Shown: piece by piece, positions 44,130-52,375 of the stretch
Layout: every line of letters begins with the position of its first letter
Position numbering within the stretch: the first letter of the stretch is position 1
Source of the DNA: Baekduia alba
GTDB lineage: Bacteria > Actinomycetota > Thermoleophilia > Solirubrobacterales > Solirubrobacteraceae
Reading direction: 5' to 3'
NCBI RefSeq assembly: GCF_028416635.1
Contig: NZ_CP114013.1
Coordinates: 868,001-932,000, forward strand
Length of the DNA stretch: 64,000 nucleotides
The notes under the pieces: model-generated
Told to the model about the DNA's origin: nothing
What the model saw: the letters and a program-made list of their open reading frames with translations, nothing else
Databases searched by the model: none
Program-made: the position numbers and the translations under genes

Positions 44130-44187
44130 GTACGGCCCGCCCGAGCGCCACAGCGCATTCGTCGGGCCGAACTGGGAGGGTGTGGCC

Positions 44188-45177
44188 ATGACGCCCACCG
44201 GCACCTCTGCCCCTGAGCGCCCGACGACCGCTGCCTCGGACCCGCCGAACGCCGTCACCGACGGTCCCGGCCCCGAGGACACGCAGCCGACCGCGCACGA
44301 GACCATCGATCGCATCGCGACCGGCACGGTCACGGTCGTCCCGTTCCTGGCCCTGTTCCTCGTGGCGTGGCAGGCGTGGGGCGGCTGGCTGCACTGGAGC
44401 GACGTCGCCGTCTTCTTCATCGTGTACATCCCGCTCGGCCTCGGGGTGACGGTGGGCTTCCACCGCCTCTTCACGCACCGCAGCTTCAAGGCCAAGCCGT
44501 GGGTGCGCGGGATGTTCGCGATCCTCGGCTCGATGGCGATCGAGGGTCCGATCATCAGCTGGGTCGCCGACCACCGCAAGCACCACGCGTTCTCCGACAA
44601 GCCGGGCGACCCGCACAGCCCGCACGCCCACGACGGCGTCCTGCGCGGGCTCTTCCACGCCCACGTCGGCTGGCTCTTCATCCACACCGAGCGCGCCAAC
44701 CGCGAGCGCTACGCGCCGGACCTCATGAAGGACCCGATCGTCTCGTGGGTCGACAAGACGTTCGTCCTGTGGGTCTTCGCCGGCCTCGCGATCCCGTTCG
44801 CGCTCGGCTGGCTGATCGGCGGCTCGCTCGCCACCGCGCTCACCGGCCTGCTGTGGGGTGGCGCGGTGCGCATGCTCGTGCTGCACCACGTGACGTACTC
44901 CATCAACTCGCTGTGCCACTTCTTCGGGCGCAAGCGCTTCAACGTGGACGACGAGTCGCGCAACCTCGCGTGGCTGGCGCCGTTCTCGTTCGGCGAGTCG
45001 TGGCATCACAACCACCATGCCTTCCCGACGTCGGCCCATCACGGCCTGCGCTGGTACGAGTTCGACATCTCTTCGCTGACGATCCGCGGCATGAAGCGGC
45101 TGGGCTGGGCCTACGACGTCATCGAGATCTCGCCGGAACGCCAGGCCAAGAAGCTCGCCGAGGGCCACGCGGTCTAA
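44188..45177 (+). CDS. acyl-CoA/acyl-lipid delta-9 fatty-acid desaturase
   Basis: A 329-residue membrane desaturase of the stearoyl-CoA type. The three His boxes are HRLFTHRSFK, DHRKHHAFSD and ESWHHNHHAFPT, which bind the di-iron centre. Four hydrophobic stretches fit the family (VTVVPFLALFLVAWQAWGGW, VAVFFIVYIPLGLGVTVGFH, VLWVFAGLAIPFALGWLIGG, ALTGLLWGGAVRMLVLHHVT). It introduces a cis double bond in membrane acyl chains, needed for fluidity. GGGAGGG lies 8 bases upstream of the ATG at 44188; a GTG two codons earlier is possible. Confidence 0.92.
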   Translation: MTPTGTSAPERPTTAASDPPNAVTDGPGPEDTQPTAHETIDRIATGTVTVVPFLALFLVAWQAWGGWLHWSDVAVFFIVYIPLGLGVTVGFHRLFTHRSFKAKPWVRGMFAILGSMAIEGPIISWVADHRKHHAFSDKPGDPHSPHAHDGVLRGLFHAHVGWLFIHTERANRERYAPDLMKDPIVSWVDKTFVLWVFAGLAIPFALGWLIGGSLATALTGLLWGGAVRMLVLHHVTYSINSLCHFFGRKRFNVDDESRNLAWLAPFSFGESWHHNHHAFPTSAHHGLRWYEFDISSLTIRGMKRLGWAYDVIEISPERQAKKLAEGHAV

Positions 45178-45490
45178 GGCAGCGCGGGCTCCGGCTCGCG
45201 CGACGGGACCGGGTTCGGGCAGTGCCGGACGCGCCAGCGCCAGGCGGCGCCGACGCGATCGCCAGCACGATCGCGGCAACCACCAGCACGTCGTCGTAGG
45301 AGCCGGTCGCGTCATAGGCACTGGGTCGGGGCGACGACGCTGAAGTCGACCAACCCGAACAACAACGCGAACGCGATCAGGGCCGGGCCACCGGCCAGGA
45401 AGTACAGGGCGACGAACGACAGCCCGCGCGTGCCGTAGCGGCCGGCGAGCAGGAGACGGTTGTCGACGCGGTCGGCCAGGGCCGGCTGGC
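45174..45490 (-). pseudogene. C-terminal remnant of a major-facilitator transporter
   Basis: Read leftward, one frame gives QPALADRVDNRLLLAGRYGT, FVALYFLAGGPALIAFALLF and GLVDFSVVAPTQ, ending at a stop. A shifted frame continues with YDATGSYDDVLVVAAIVLAI. This is the ending of an MFS-type transporter, but split by at least one frameshift and with no N-terminal half. Its last codon (TAG at 45176-45174) overlaps the desaturase stop. A relic, not an active gene. Confidence 0.5.
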
Positions 45491-45499
45491 AGGCGATGT

Positions 45500-45522
45500 G
45501 ATAAGACTCATTCTCATCTTAT
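45500..45522. promoter_or_regulatory. Fur/Zur-like box overlapping the start codon
   Basis: GATAAGACTCATTCTCATC (45500-45518) matches 12 of 19 positions of the Fur consensus GATAATGATAATCATTATC. ATAAGA and TCTTAT form the outer arms of a palindrome (45501-45522) reaching the ATG at 45521. The gene that follows encodes a zinc/manganese-binding lipoprotein, so Zur or Mur control is plausible. The mRNA must be leaderless or nearly so, as there is no Shine-Dalgarno sequence. Confidence 0.55.
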
Positions 45523-46480
45523 GCGCCGTCGTCCGCTTCTCGCCTTCGCCCTCCTGGGCGTCCTCGTCCTCGCCGCCGCGGGCTGCGGCTCGTCGGGCTC
45601 GTCGTCGGCCAAGCCCGGCGCCGTGGACGTCGTCGTGACCACCACGCAGCTCGGCGACGTCGTCCGCGCGATCGGCGGCGACGCGGTCGACGTGCACCAG
45701 ATCCTCAAGCCGAACACCGATCCGCACGACTACGAGCCGCGGCCCAAGGACATCCAGGCGACGGCGGGCGCGAAGCTCGTCGTGACCAGCGGCGACGAGC
45801 TGGACGCATGGATGGGCGACGTCATCGAGAACGCCGGCGGCGACCCGACCGTGCTCGACGCGGGCGCGGGCCGGCCGGTCGCGCTGCCCGGAGAGACGTC
45901 GGGGCCTGAGGCGTCGCGCTTCGACCCGCACTGGTGGCACGACCCGCGCAACGTCGAGTACGCGGCGACCAGGATCCGCGACGCGCTGGCGAGGGCCGCG
46001 CCGGCCAAGACCGCGGAGATCGACACCGGCGCGACCCGGTACCTCGACCGGCTCACGGCGCTCGACGCCGGCATCGCCAGGTGCATGGACGCGGTCCCGG
46101 CCGCCCAGCGCAAGCTCGTCACCGACCACGACGCCTTCAACTACTTCGCCCGGCGCTACGGGATCGACGTCGTCGGCGCGGTGATCCCGTCGCAGACGAC
46201 GCAGGCCCAGCCGTCGGCCGGCGACCTCGCCGACCTCACGCGGACGATCGAGCGCGAGCACGTCAAGGCGATCTTCCCCGAGTCCTCCATCAACCCGAAG
46301 CTCGCCGACGCGATCGCGCGTGAGACCGGCGCGTCCTCGGACCTCACGCTCTACGGCGACACGCTGGGCGCCGCGGACTCGGCCGGCGCGACGTACGTCC
46401 GGATGGAGGCCGCCAACGCCGACGCGATCGTCCGCGGCCTCACCGGCGGCGCGCAGCGCTGCCGGATCGCCGGGTTGTAG
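45521..46480 (+). CDS. metal (Zn/Mn) ABC transporter substrate-binding lipoprotein
   Basis: A 319-residue ZnuA/TroA-type lipoprotein. The lipobox is LVLAAAGCGSS. Metal ligands are in TDPHDYEPRPKD (His), FDPHWWHDPRN (His) and TDHDAFNYFARRYGI (His), followed by the helical lobe with LTRTIEREHVKAIFPESSIN (Glu/Ser). It binds zinc or manganese outside the membrane for import. No ABC permease or ATPase gene is next to it, which is unusual since these are normally in one operon. A single gene here may use a transporter encoded elsewhere. Confidence 0.9.
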   Translation: MRRRPLLAFALLGVLVLAAAGCGSSGSSSAKPGAVDVVVTTTQLGDVVRAIGGDAVDVHQILKPNTDPHDYEPRPKDIQATAGAKLVVTSGDELDAWMGDVIENAGGDPTVLDAGAGRPVALPGETSGPEASRFDPHWWHDPRNVEYAATRIRDALARAAPAKTAEIDTGATRYLDRLTALDAGIARCMDAVPAAQRKLVTDHDAFNYFARRYGIDVVGAVIPSQTTQAQPSAGDLADLTRTIEREHVKAIFPESSINPKLADAIARETGASSDLTLYGDTLGAADSAGATYVRMEAANADAIVRGLTGGAQRCRIAGL

Positions 46481-46491
46481 GCCTACAGGCG

Positions 46492-47736
46492 CTACGCCAC
46501 GCTCGCGGTCTCGCGGACCTTGCCCTCCCAGCGCCGCAGCTCGCGCTGGGCGATCGTCCGCTTGTGGACCTCGTCGGGGCCGTCGGCCAGACGCAGCGTG
46601 CGCTGGTGGGCCCACATCGAGGCGAGCGGGAAGTCGTCGCTGACGCCGCCGCCGCCGTGGACCTGGATCGCGCGGTCGATGATCTTCAGCGCGACCTGCG
46701 GCGCGGCGACCTTGATCGCCGCGATCTCGACGCGCGCGTGGCGGTTGCCGACCGTGTCCATCAGCCAGGCGGTCTTCATCGTCAGCAGCCGGATCATCTC
46801 CAGCTCGATCCGCGCCTCGGCGATCCAGTCCTGGATGTTGGCGTTCTCGGCGACCGGCTTGCCGAACGTGGTGCGCGACAGCGCCCGCTGGCAGAGCAGG
46901 TCCAGCGCGCGCTCGGCCATCCCGATCGACCGCATGCAGTGGTGGATGCGGCCTGGGCCGAGGCGGGCCTGGGAGATCATGAAGCCCTCGCCCTCACCGG
47001 CCAGCAGCGCGCTGGTCGGGACGCGCACGTCCTCGAAGACGACCTCGGCGTGGCCTTCGCGGTCCTGGTAGCCGAAGACCGGCAGGCCGCGGACGATCGT
47101 GACGCCGGGGGCGTCGATCGGGACCACCAGCATCGACTGCTGCTGGTGCTTGGGCCCGTCCGGGTTGGTCTTGCCCATCACGATCAGCACCTTGCAGTTG
47201 TGGTGCAGCGCGTTGGATGTCCACCACTTGCGGCCGTTGATGACGTACTCGTCGCCGTCGCGCTCGATGCGCGTCTCGATGTTGGTGGCGTCGGACGACG
47301 CGACCGCCGGCTCGGTCATCGCGAACGCTGAGCGGATCTCGCCGTCGAGCAGCGGCCGCAGGTAGCGCTCCTTGTGCTCGTCGGTGCCAAAGAGCGTGAA
47401 CACCTCCATGTTGCCGGTGTCGGGCGCGCTGCAGTTCATGGCCTCGGGCGCGAGGTGCGCGGAGCGGCCCATGATCTCGGCCAGCGGCGCGTACTCGGCG
47501 TTGAGCAGGCCGGGGGATGGGAGGGTCTCATCTCCGTGTGGGTGGAACAGGTTCCACAGGCCGCGCTCGTGCGCGTCGGCCTTGAGCTCCTCCAGGACCG
47601 GCGGGTGGAAGTGCGGGTCGCCGGCCGCGCGCATCTGCTCCTCGTACACCGCCTCGGCGGGGTAGATGCGCTCGTCCATGAACGCGTTCACGCGCTCCTG
47701 GTACTCCTTGCAGCGGTCGGTCAGCTCGAAGTTCAT
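46492..47736 (-). CDS. acyl-CoA dehydrogenase
   Basis: A 414-residue flavoprotein of the ACAD family. Motifs are [20 protein letters not shown] (substrate and FAD contact), [40 protein letters not shown] and the ending [20 protein letters not shown]. The last element resembles the ACAD11 or CaiA-like group. It oxidises acyl-CoA, passing electrons to ETF. The catalytic base would be the conserved acidic residue near the C-terminal helix. It overlaps the upstream SDR gene by four bases (ATGA) and forms an operon with the ligase and the SDR. Confidence 0.9.
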   Translation of the reverse strand: MNFELTDRCKEYQERVNAFMDERIYPAEAVYEEQMRAAGDPHFHPPVLEELKADAHERGLWNLFHPHGDETLPSPGLLNAEYAPLAEIMGRSAHLAPEAMNCSAPDTGNMEVFTLFGTDEHKERYLRPLLDGEIRSAFAMTEPAVASSDATNIETRIERDGDEYVINGRKWWTSNALHHNCKVLIVMGKTNPDGPKHQQQSMLVVPIDAPGVTIVRGLPVFGYQDREGHAEVVFEDVRVPTSALLAGEGEGFMISQARLGPGRIHHCMRSIGMAERALDLLCQRALSRTTFGKPVAENANIQDWIAEARIELEMIRLLTMKTAWLMDTVGNRHARVEIAAIKVAAPQVALKIIDRAIQVHGGGGVSDDFPLASMWAHQRTLRLADGPDEVHKRTIAQRELRRWEGKVRETASVA

Positions 47737-48554
47737 GATGATGTCGATTCCGTGATGGTGGTTTGGAGGCGGCGCATGCCGCGCAGCCAGCGGTCGTAGT
47801 CGTTGGCCTTGCGCTGGAAGAAGTCCAGCACCTGGGGGTGGGGGAGGATCAGGAAGGTCTCGTCGCCGATCGCCGCGAGGACGCGCGCGGCGACGACCTC
47901 GGGCTCGAGGATCTCGCCGGCGGCCGCGACGGTGCGCGCGCCGAGCGCGGTGGCGTCGTCGTCGGCGTCGAGGCCCTCGTTGAGCATGTTGGTGTTGACG
48001 CCCATCGGGCACAGGCAGCTGACGCGGACGCCGCGGTCGCCGTAGGTGACCGACAGCCACTCGGCGAAGGCGACCGCCGCGTGCTTGGTGACCGAGTAGG
48101 GCGCGGCGCCGACCTGGGTCAGCAGGCCGGCGGCGCTCGCGGTCGTCACGAAGTAGCCGCCGGTGTCGCTCGCCAGCCACCCGGGCAGCAGGAGGCGCGC
48201 GGCGCGCACGTGGGCGAGGACGTTGACCTGGAGCGCGGCGTCCCAGTCGGCGTCGTCGTGGCCGAGGCCCTGGGCGCCGCCGATGCCGGCGTTGGCGCAG
48301 AAGACGTCGACGGGTCCGTAGGCGGTCTCGGCCAGCGCGATAAGCGTCCGCAGCGCGTCGGTGGAGGCGACGTCGGCCTCGGCGCCGACGGCCCGCGTGC
48401 GGTCCCCGATCGAGGCGGCGACGGCCGCGGCGCCCGCGCCGTCGCGGTCGGCAACGACCACGCGCGCGCCCGCCTCGGCCAGCGCGCGGGCGACCGCGGC
48501 GCCGATCCCGCCCGCGCCGCCGGTGACGATCGCGACCTTGCCGTCGACGTTCAC
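47733..48554 (-). CDS. short-chain dehydrogenase in the acyl-CoA operon
   Basis: A 273-residue SDR starting at the GTG at 48554. [50 protein letters not shown] and K give a full Ser-Tyr-Lys triad (YSVTK). [12 protein letters not shown] follows the active site. It overlaps the ligase gene by four bases upstream (GTGA) and the dehydrogenase by four bases downstream. Probably a 3-hydroxyacyl-CoA or alcohol dehydrogenase of the same fatty-acid-like degradation pathway. Confidence 0.88.
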   Translation of the reverse strand: MNVDGKVAIVTGGAGGIGAAVARALAEAGARVVVADRDGAGAAAVAASIGDRTRAVGAEADVASTDALRTLIALAETAYGPVDVFCANAGIGGAQGLGHDDADWDAALQVNVLAHVRAARLLLPGWLASDTGGYFVTTASAAGLLTQVGAAPYSVTKHAAVAFAEWLSVTYGDRGVRVSCLCPMGVNTNMLNEGLDADDDATALGARTVAAAGEILEPEVVAARVLAAIGDETFLILPHPQVLDFFQRKANDYDRWLRGMRRLQTTITESTSS

Positions 48555-50098
48555 GCGCCGACACCCGCGCCCGCGCCCGCGCCCGCGCCGGCCTGCGCCG
48601 ACGCGGCGCGCACGGCGTCCGTGTCGATCGCGCGCTTGAGGATCTTGCCGGTCGGGCCCTTGGGCAGCGCGTCGACGACCTGGAAGAGGCGCGGGACCTT
48701 GTAGGCCGACAGCCGCTCCTTGGCCCAGGTGCGGAACTGCGCGGCGTCGAACGTCGCGCCCGGCGCGAGCGCGAGCACCGCCGCGACCTCCTCGCCGAAG
48801 TGCTCGTCGGCGATGCCGACGACGGCGACCTCGACGACGTCCGGGTGCTCGTAGAGCACCTCCTCGACCTCGCGCGGGTACACGTTGTAGCCGCCGCGGA
48901 TGATGAGGTCCTTGATCCGGTCGACGATGCGGATGTCGCCGTCGGCGTCCTCGGTGCCGAGGTCGCCGGTCTTCAGCCAGCCGTCGGGCGACAGCACCTC
49001 GGCGGTCGCCTCCGGGCGGTTCCAGTAGCCGGACATGACGACCGGGCCCTTGACGTGGACCTCGCCGACCTCGCCGATCGGGACCTCGGCGCCGTCGGCG
49101 CCGCGGATCTCGACCGCGCAGCCCGGCAGCGCGATCCCGACGCACGACGCCTTGCGCTCGCGGTGCAGGCCGTTGAAGGTCGCGGCGCCGGTCGTCTCCG
49201 ACAGGCCGTAGCCCTCGAGGATCTTGCAGGCGAAGCGCGTCTCGAACGCGTTCATGACCTCGGCGGGCATCGCGGCGCCGCCGGACGCGGCGAGGCGCAG
49301 GCTGGCGAAGTCCTCGGGGCTGGCGTCGCCCGCGGCGTGCAGCAGCGCGTTCCACATCGTCGGGACGCCGGCCATCATCGTGAGGCGGTCGCGGCGCAGG
49401 AGGTCGAGGAGGTCGCCGGCGTCGAAGCGCGCGAGCACCGACAGCGACGCGCCGGCGGTGAGCGTCGTGCTCATCACGACCGCCTGGCCGAAGACGTGGA
49501 AGAGCGGCAGCGCGGTGCCCATCCGGTCCTCGGGGGTGACCTCGAGCACCTCGATGAACGTCCTGGCGCAGGCGATCAGGGTGCCGTGCGTGAGCTGCGC
49601 GCCCTTGGGGCGGCCGGTCGTGCCCGAGGTGTACAGGATGACCGCGTTGTCGTCGTCCTCGGTCGGGTGCGGGGCGTCGAGCGACGCCGCCGCCTCGAAC
49701 GACACGAGATCCCCGTCCAGCGCCCAGAACGGCACGTCGAGGGCGGAGGCCGACTCCTGCGGCGCCGGCTGCACCTCGTGCCAGCCGAGGACGAGCTTGA
49801 CGCCCGCGTCGTCGCCGACGTACTCGAGCTCGTGGCGCGTCGACATCGTGTTCGCGGTCACGGCGACGGCACCGGCCGCGTGGCTGCCGTAGTAGGCGCC
49901 CGCGAACTCCGGGACCGAGGGGGCGACGAGCAGGACGCGATCGCCCGGGGCGATGCCGGCGGCCCGCAGCCGCGCGGCGACGGCGGCTGCGCGCTCCTGC
50001 ACCTTCCCGTACGTCCACGGCTCGCCGGCGCCGCGGATCGCGACGCGATCCGGCTCGGCGGTCGCGTGGTCCCAGGCGGCCTGGGCGGCGTTGGACAT
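48551..50098 (-). CDS. acyl-CoA synthetase (AMP-forming)
   Basis: A 515-residue ANL-superfamily ligase. The P-loop-like signature is [20 protein letters not shown], with [10 protein letters not shown] as the aromatic acyl-pocket motif, then [20 protein letters not shown] and the C-terminal lysine in [14 protein letters not shown]. It activates a carboxylic acid with ATP and CoA; long-chain or aromatic substrate is not clear. AGGAGGAGACCCG precedes the ATG at 50098. The tail [13 protein letters not shown] comes from a short CGCGCC tandem repeat. It is the first gene of the ligase-SDR-dehydrogenase operon. Confidence 0.92.
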   Translation of the reverse strand: MSNAAQAAWDHATAEPDRVAIRGAGEPWTYGKVQERAAAVAARLRAAGIAPGDRVLLVAPSVPEFAGAYYGSHAAGAVAVTANTMSTRHELEYVGDDAGVKLVLGWHEVQPAPQESASALDVPFWALDGDLVSFEAAASLDAPHPTEDDDNAVILYTSGTTGRPKGAQLTHGTLIACARTFIEVLEVTPEDRMGTALPLFHVFGQAVVMSTTLTAGASLSVLARFDAGDLLDLLRRDRLTMMAGVPTMWNALLHAAGDASPEDFASLRLAASGGAAMPAEVMNAFETRFACKILEGYGLSETTGAATFNGLHRERKASCVGIALPGCAVEIRGADGAEVPIGEVGEVHVKGPVVMSGYWNRPEATAEVLSPDGWLKTGDLGTEDADGDIRIVDRIKDLIIRGGYNVYPREVEEVLYEHPDVVEVAVVGIADEHFGEEVAAVLALAPGATFDAAQFRTWAKERLSAYKVPRLFQVVDALPKGPTGKILKRAIDTDAVRAASAQAGAGAGAGAGVGA

Positions 50099-50147
50099 CG
50101 GGTCTCCTCCTGTGCTGATGCGTGACCGAAGGTCCATTCGTACTAAG

Positions 50148-50167
50148 ACTTGAGGTCGGATTCAAGT
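50148..50167. promoter_or_regulatory. TetR-type operator between the ligase operon and the PTE-like gene
   Basis: ACTTGA (50148-50153) and TCAAGT (50162-50167) form an inverted repeat with an 8-base centre. Its reverse strand begins ACTTGAATCCGAC, which matches 12 of 13 bases of ACTTGAACCCGAC in the palindrome at 51807-51832. The same TetR protein could thus control both divergent units and itself. Confidence 0.65.
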
Positions 50168-50185
50168 TCAGGTACGGTCGCCCGC

Positions 50186-51235
50186 ATGTCCCGTCCCGTC
50201 CCCGTCGTCGGCGGCGCCGTGGAGTCATCCGCGCTGGGCCGCACGCTCATGCACGAGCACATCTTCGTCCGGACGCCGGAGCTCCAGGAGGCCTGGCCCG
50301 GGTTCATGGGCTTCGCCGACGAGGACGCCGTGGTCGCCGACGCCCACGAGAAGCTGAAGGCCATCAAGGCGTCGGGGATCGACACCATCGTCGACATGAC
50401 CGCGCCCGGCCTCGGCCGCCAGGTCAAGCGGGTCGCGCGCGCCGTCGAGGGCACCGGCCTCAACGTGATCGTGGTGACCGGGTACTACACCTACACCGAC
50501 CTGCCGTTCCCGATGAAGTACAACGGGCCGGGCCGGTTCGTCAACACCGATCCCGACGACGCGTTCCTGGTCGACCTCTTCGTGCGCGACATCGAAGAGG
50601 GCATCGAGGGCACCGACATCAAGGCCGGCGTCGTGAAGTGCTGCACCGACGAGCCGGGCGTCACGCCGGACATCGAGCGGCTGATCCGCGCGGTCGCCAA
50701 GACGCACCTGCGCACCGACGTGCCGATCATGACCCACACGCACGCCAAGTCGCGCCGGGGCCTGGACCAGCAGCGCATCCTGGCCGAGGAGGGCGTCGAC
50801 CTCTCACGGGTGCTGATCGGTCACAGCAACGAGACGTCCGACGTGGAGTACCTGGTCGAGATGATGGAGGCCGGGTCCTACCTCGGCTTCGACCGCTGCG
50901 GGCTGATGGTCGACCATCCGCTGGCCGACCAGCAGGAGACGCTCGTCGAGCTGTGCAAGCGCGGCTACGCGGGGCAGATCGTCCTGTCGCAGGACCGCCA
51001 CTGCTACTCGGACTGGCTTCCCGAGGACGGCGTGCTGGCGATGCTGCCCGACTGGCACCACGGCTTCGTCCAGCAGTCGCTCATCCCGGCGCTGCTCGAG
51101 AACGGCGTGACGCAGGAGCAGGTCGATCAGATGATGCTGAAGAACCCGGTCGACTTCTTCAGCGCGCGGCGCGCCGGCGCCGCGCCGGCGCCGCAGGCAC
51201 CGGCAGCCGAAGGGCATTCGCCCACAGCCGCGTGA
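50186..51235 (+). CDS. phosphotriesterase-family metallohydrolase (lactonase-like)
   Basis: A 349-residue TIM-barrel enzyme. The metal ligands of the family are seen in LMHEHIF (His-x-His), GVVKCCTDE (carboxylated Lys), IMTHTHAKS (His), RVLIGHSNETSD (His) and VLSQDRHCYSDW (Asp). PTE-like lactonases hydrolyse N-acyl lactones or organophosphates; which substrate applies here is unknown. It is transcribed away from the ligase operon and its C terminus overlaps the convergent TetR gene by 77 bases. The tail (PAPQAPAAEGHSP) is variable. Confidence 0.85.
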   Translation: MSRPVPVVGGAVESSALGRTLMHEHIFVRTPELQEAWPGFMGFADEDAVVADAHEKLKAIKASGIDTIVDMTAPGLGRQVKRVARAVEGTGLNVIVVTGYYTYTDLPFPMKYNGPGRFVNTDPDDAFLVDLFVRDIEEGIEGTDIKAGVVKCCTDEPGVTPDIERLIRAVAKTHLRTDVPIMTHTHAKSRRGLDQQRILAEEGVDLSRVLIGHSNETSDVEYLVEMMEAGSYLGFDRCGLMVDHPLADQQETLVELCKRGYAGQIVLSQDRHCYSDWLPEDGVLAMLPDWHHGFVQQSLIPALLENGVTQEQVDQMMLKNPVDFFSARRAGAAPAPQAPAAEGHSPTAA

Positions 51236-51794
51236 GCGTGGCGACCAGGACGTCCTGGTCGACGTGGTCGCCGAGGACGTAGACGGAGTTGGCCATGCGG
51301 CCGACCATCGCGCTGAGCGCGCGGGCCGCGAGGACCGGATCGAGGTCGGGGTCGGCGAGGCCGCGCGTCTGGAGGTCGCGGATCGAGCGCGCGTTGCGCT
51401 CGGCGAAGAGCAGGCCGCGGCGGCGACGCAGCTCGCGGACGTCGTCGTCGATCGTCGCGACCTGGTCGAGCAACCGCATCAACTTGGCGTTGCGCTCGTA
51501 GGCGGTGAGGTACGCGCGGTTGCTGGCCTCGATGACCGCGATCGGATCTTCGTCGTCGACGACCTCGCGGACGTGGGGGTGGAGCATCTCCTCTTGGGCC
51601 TCTTCGAGGACCGCGGCGAAGATCTCCTCCTTGTTCGTGAAGTACGTGTAGAACGACCCGGTCGAGCAGCGGGCCTCCGCCGTGATGTCGGTGAGGCGGG
51701 CGTTGAGGTAGCCGTCGCGCTCGAAGACGGTGCGCGCGGCGGCGACGAGCGCGGCGCGGGTGCGCTGGCCGCGGGCGGTCGGAGGCGTCTTCAC
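51159..51794 (-). CDS. TetR-family regulator of the acyl-CoA/PTE region
   Basis: A 211-residue TetR regulator from the GTG at 51794, which follows the operator; a TTG at 51830 would place the operator in the coding region. The HTH is RGQRTRAALVAAARTVFERD, then ITAEARCSTGSFYTYFTNKE. The C-terminal part resembles acyl-CoA-responsive TetR proteins such as FadR types in actinobacteria. It probably represses the ligase-SDR-dehydrogenase operon and the PTE-like gene, released by an acyl-CoA. It overlaps the PTE-like gene at the 3' end. Confidence 0.85.
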   Translation of the reverse strand: MKTPPTARGQRTRAALVAAARTVFERDGYLNARLTDITAEARCSTGSFYTYFTNKEEIFAAVLEEAQEEMLHPHVREVVDDEDPIAVIEASNRAYLTAYERNAKLMRLLDQVATIDDDVRELRRRRGLLFAERNARSIRDLQTRGLADPDLDPVLAARALSAMVGRMANSVYVLGDHVDQDVLVATLTRLWANALRLPVPAAPARRRRAAR

Positions 51795-51806
51795 CGCGCC
51801 GGTTCT

Positions 51807-51832
51807 ACTTGAACCTGGCGTCGGGTTCAAGT
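51807..51832. promoter_or_regulatory. autoregulatory TetR operator
   Basis: ACTTGAACC (51807-51815) and GGTTCAAGT (51824-51832) form a perfect 9-bp inverted repeat with an 8-base centre, 13 bases upstream of the TetR GTG. Its half site also occurs at 50148-50167. Confidence 0.75.
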
Positions 51833-52300
51833 GCGGGGATCGCGCGCGTTGATCCGCCGGACGATCGGGGTCGCCTCGTCGAGCAGCGTGCGCAGCTGCT
51901 CGTAGCGGTCAGCGCCGAGGGCGTCCCGGAGGCGATCGTCGAACGCGGCCTCGCGGCGGTTGCCGTCGGTGCGGGCCTTGGTCCCGTCGGGCGTGATGTG
52001 CAGCGCGACGCCGCGCCCACCTGCGAGCCGGCGCTCGAGGTAGCCGAGCTTCTCCAGCCGTCCGGAGACCTGGCTGATCGCCTGGGGCGTCTTGGGCGTG
52101 CGGCGCGCGATCTCGGCGACGGTGATCCCGGGCTGGCTGTGGACGAGGTCGAGGATCCCGATGCCCGCGCTGGTCAGCGGGGAGTCGGCGAGCTCGGCCT
52201 CGCTGAGCAGCGTCGTGAGCGTCGAGAGCTCCCAGAGCAGGTGGGGGAGGCGGTGGGCCCAGTCGTGGTCGGCGGCGGGATCGGTCACAGCGCTGCGCAT
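51827..52300 (-). CDS. MarR-family transcriptional regulator
   Basis: A 157-residue winged-helix protein. The core is LTSAGIGILDLVHSQPGITV then ARRTPKTPQAISQVSGRLEK and the wing YLERRLAGGRGVALHITPDG, ending in a dimer helix. MarR regulators typically repress drug efflux or catabolic genes and respond to aromatic acids or oxidation. It is divergent from an MFS exporter with a palindromic operator between them, so it most likely represses that exporter. Start at the ATG at 52300; a GTG at 52288 is an alternative. Confidence 0.9.
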   Translation of the reverse strand: MRSAVTDPAADHDWAHRLPHLLWELSTLTTLLSEAELADSPLTSAGIGILDLVHSQPGITVAEIARRTPKTPQAISQVSGRLEKLGYLERRLAGGRGVALHITPDGTKARTDGNRREAAFDDRLRDALGADRYEQLRTLLDEATPIVRRINARDPRT

Positions 52301-52316
52301 CGTATCGACTCCGAGG

Positions 52317-52358
52317 CAAGTTCTTGTGAAAACAAGAACTTGTGATCGCAAGGTCTTG
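52317..52358. promoter_or_regulatory. MarR operator between the regulator and the MFS exporter
   Basis: CAAGTTCTTG (52317-52326) and CAAGAACTTG (52333-52342) form a perfect 10-bp inverted repeat separated by TGAAAA. A second short element CAAGGTCTTG follows at 52349-52358. Both lie between the divergent starts (52300 and 52376), in the place expected for a repressor. Confidence 0.8.
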
Positions 52359-52375
52359 TGTTAGCCTGGCCCGCC

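Noticed and set aside
48560-48600. short tandem repeat as a mobile element end
   Set aside because: It is only a CGCGCC-type run coding the Gly-Ala tail of the acyl-CoA ligase, without inverted ends or a transposase.
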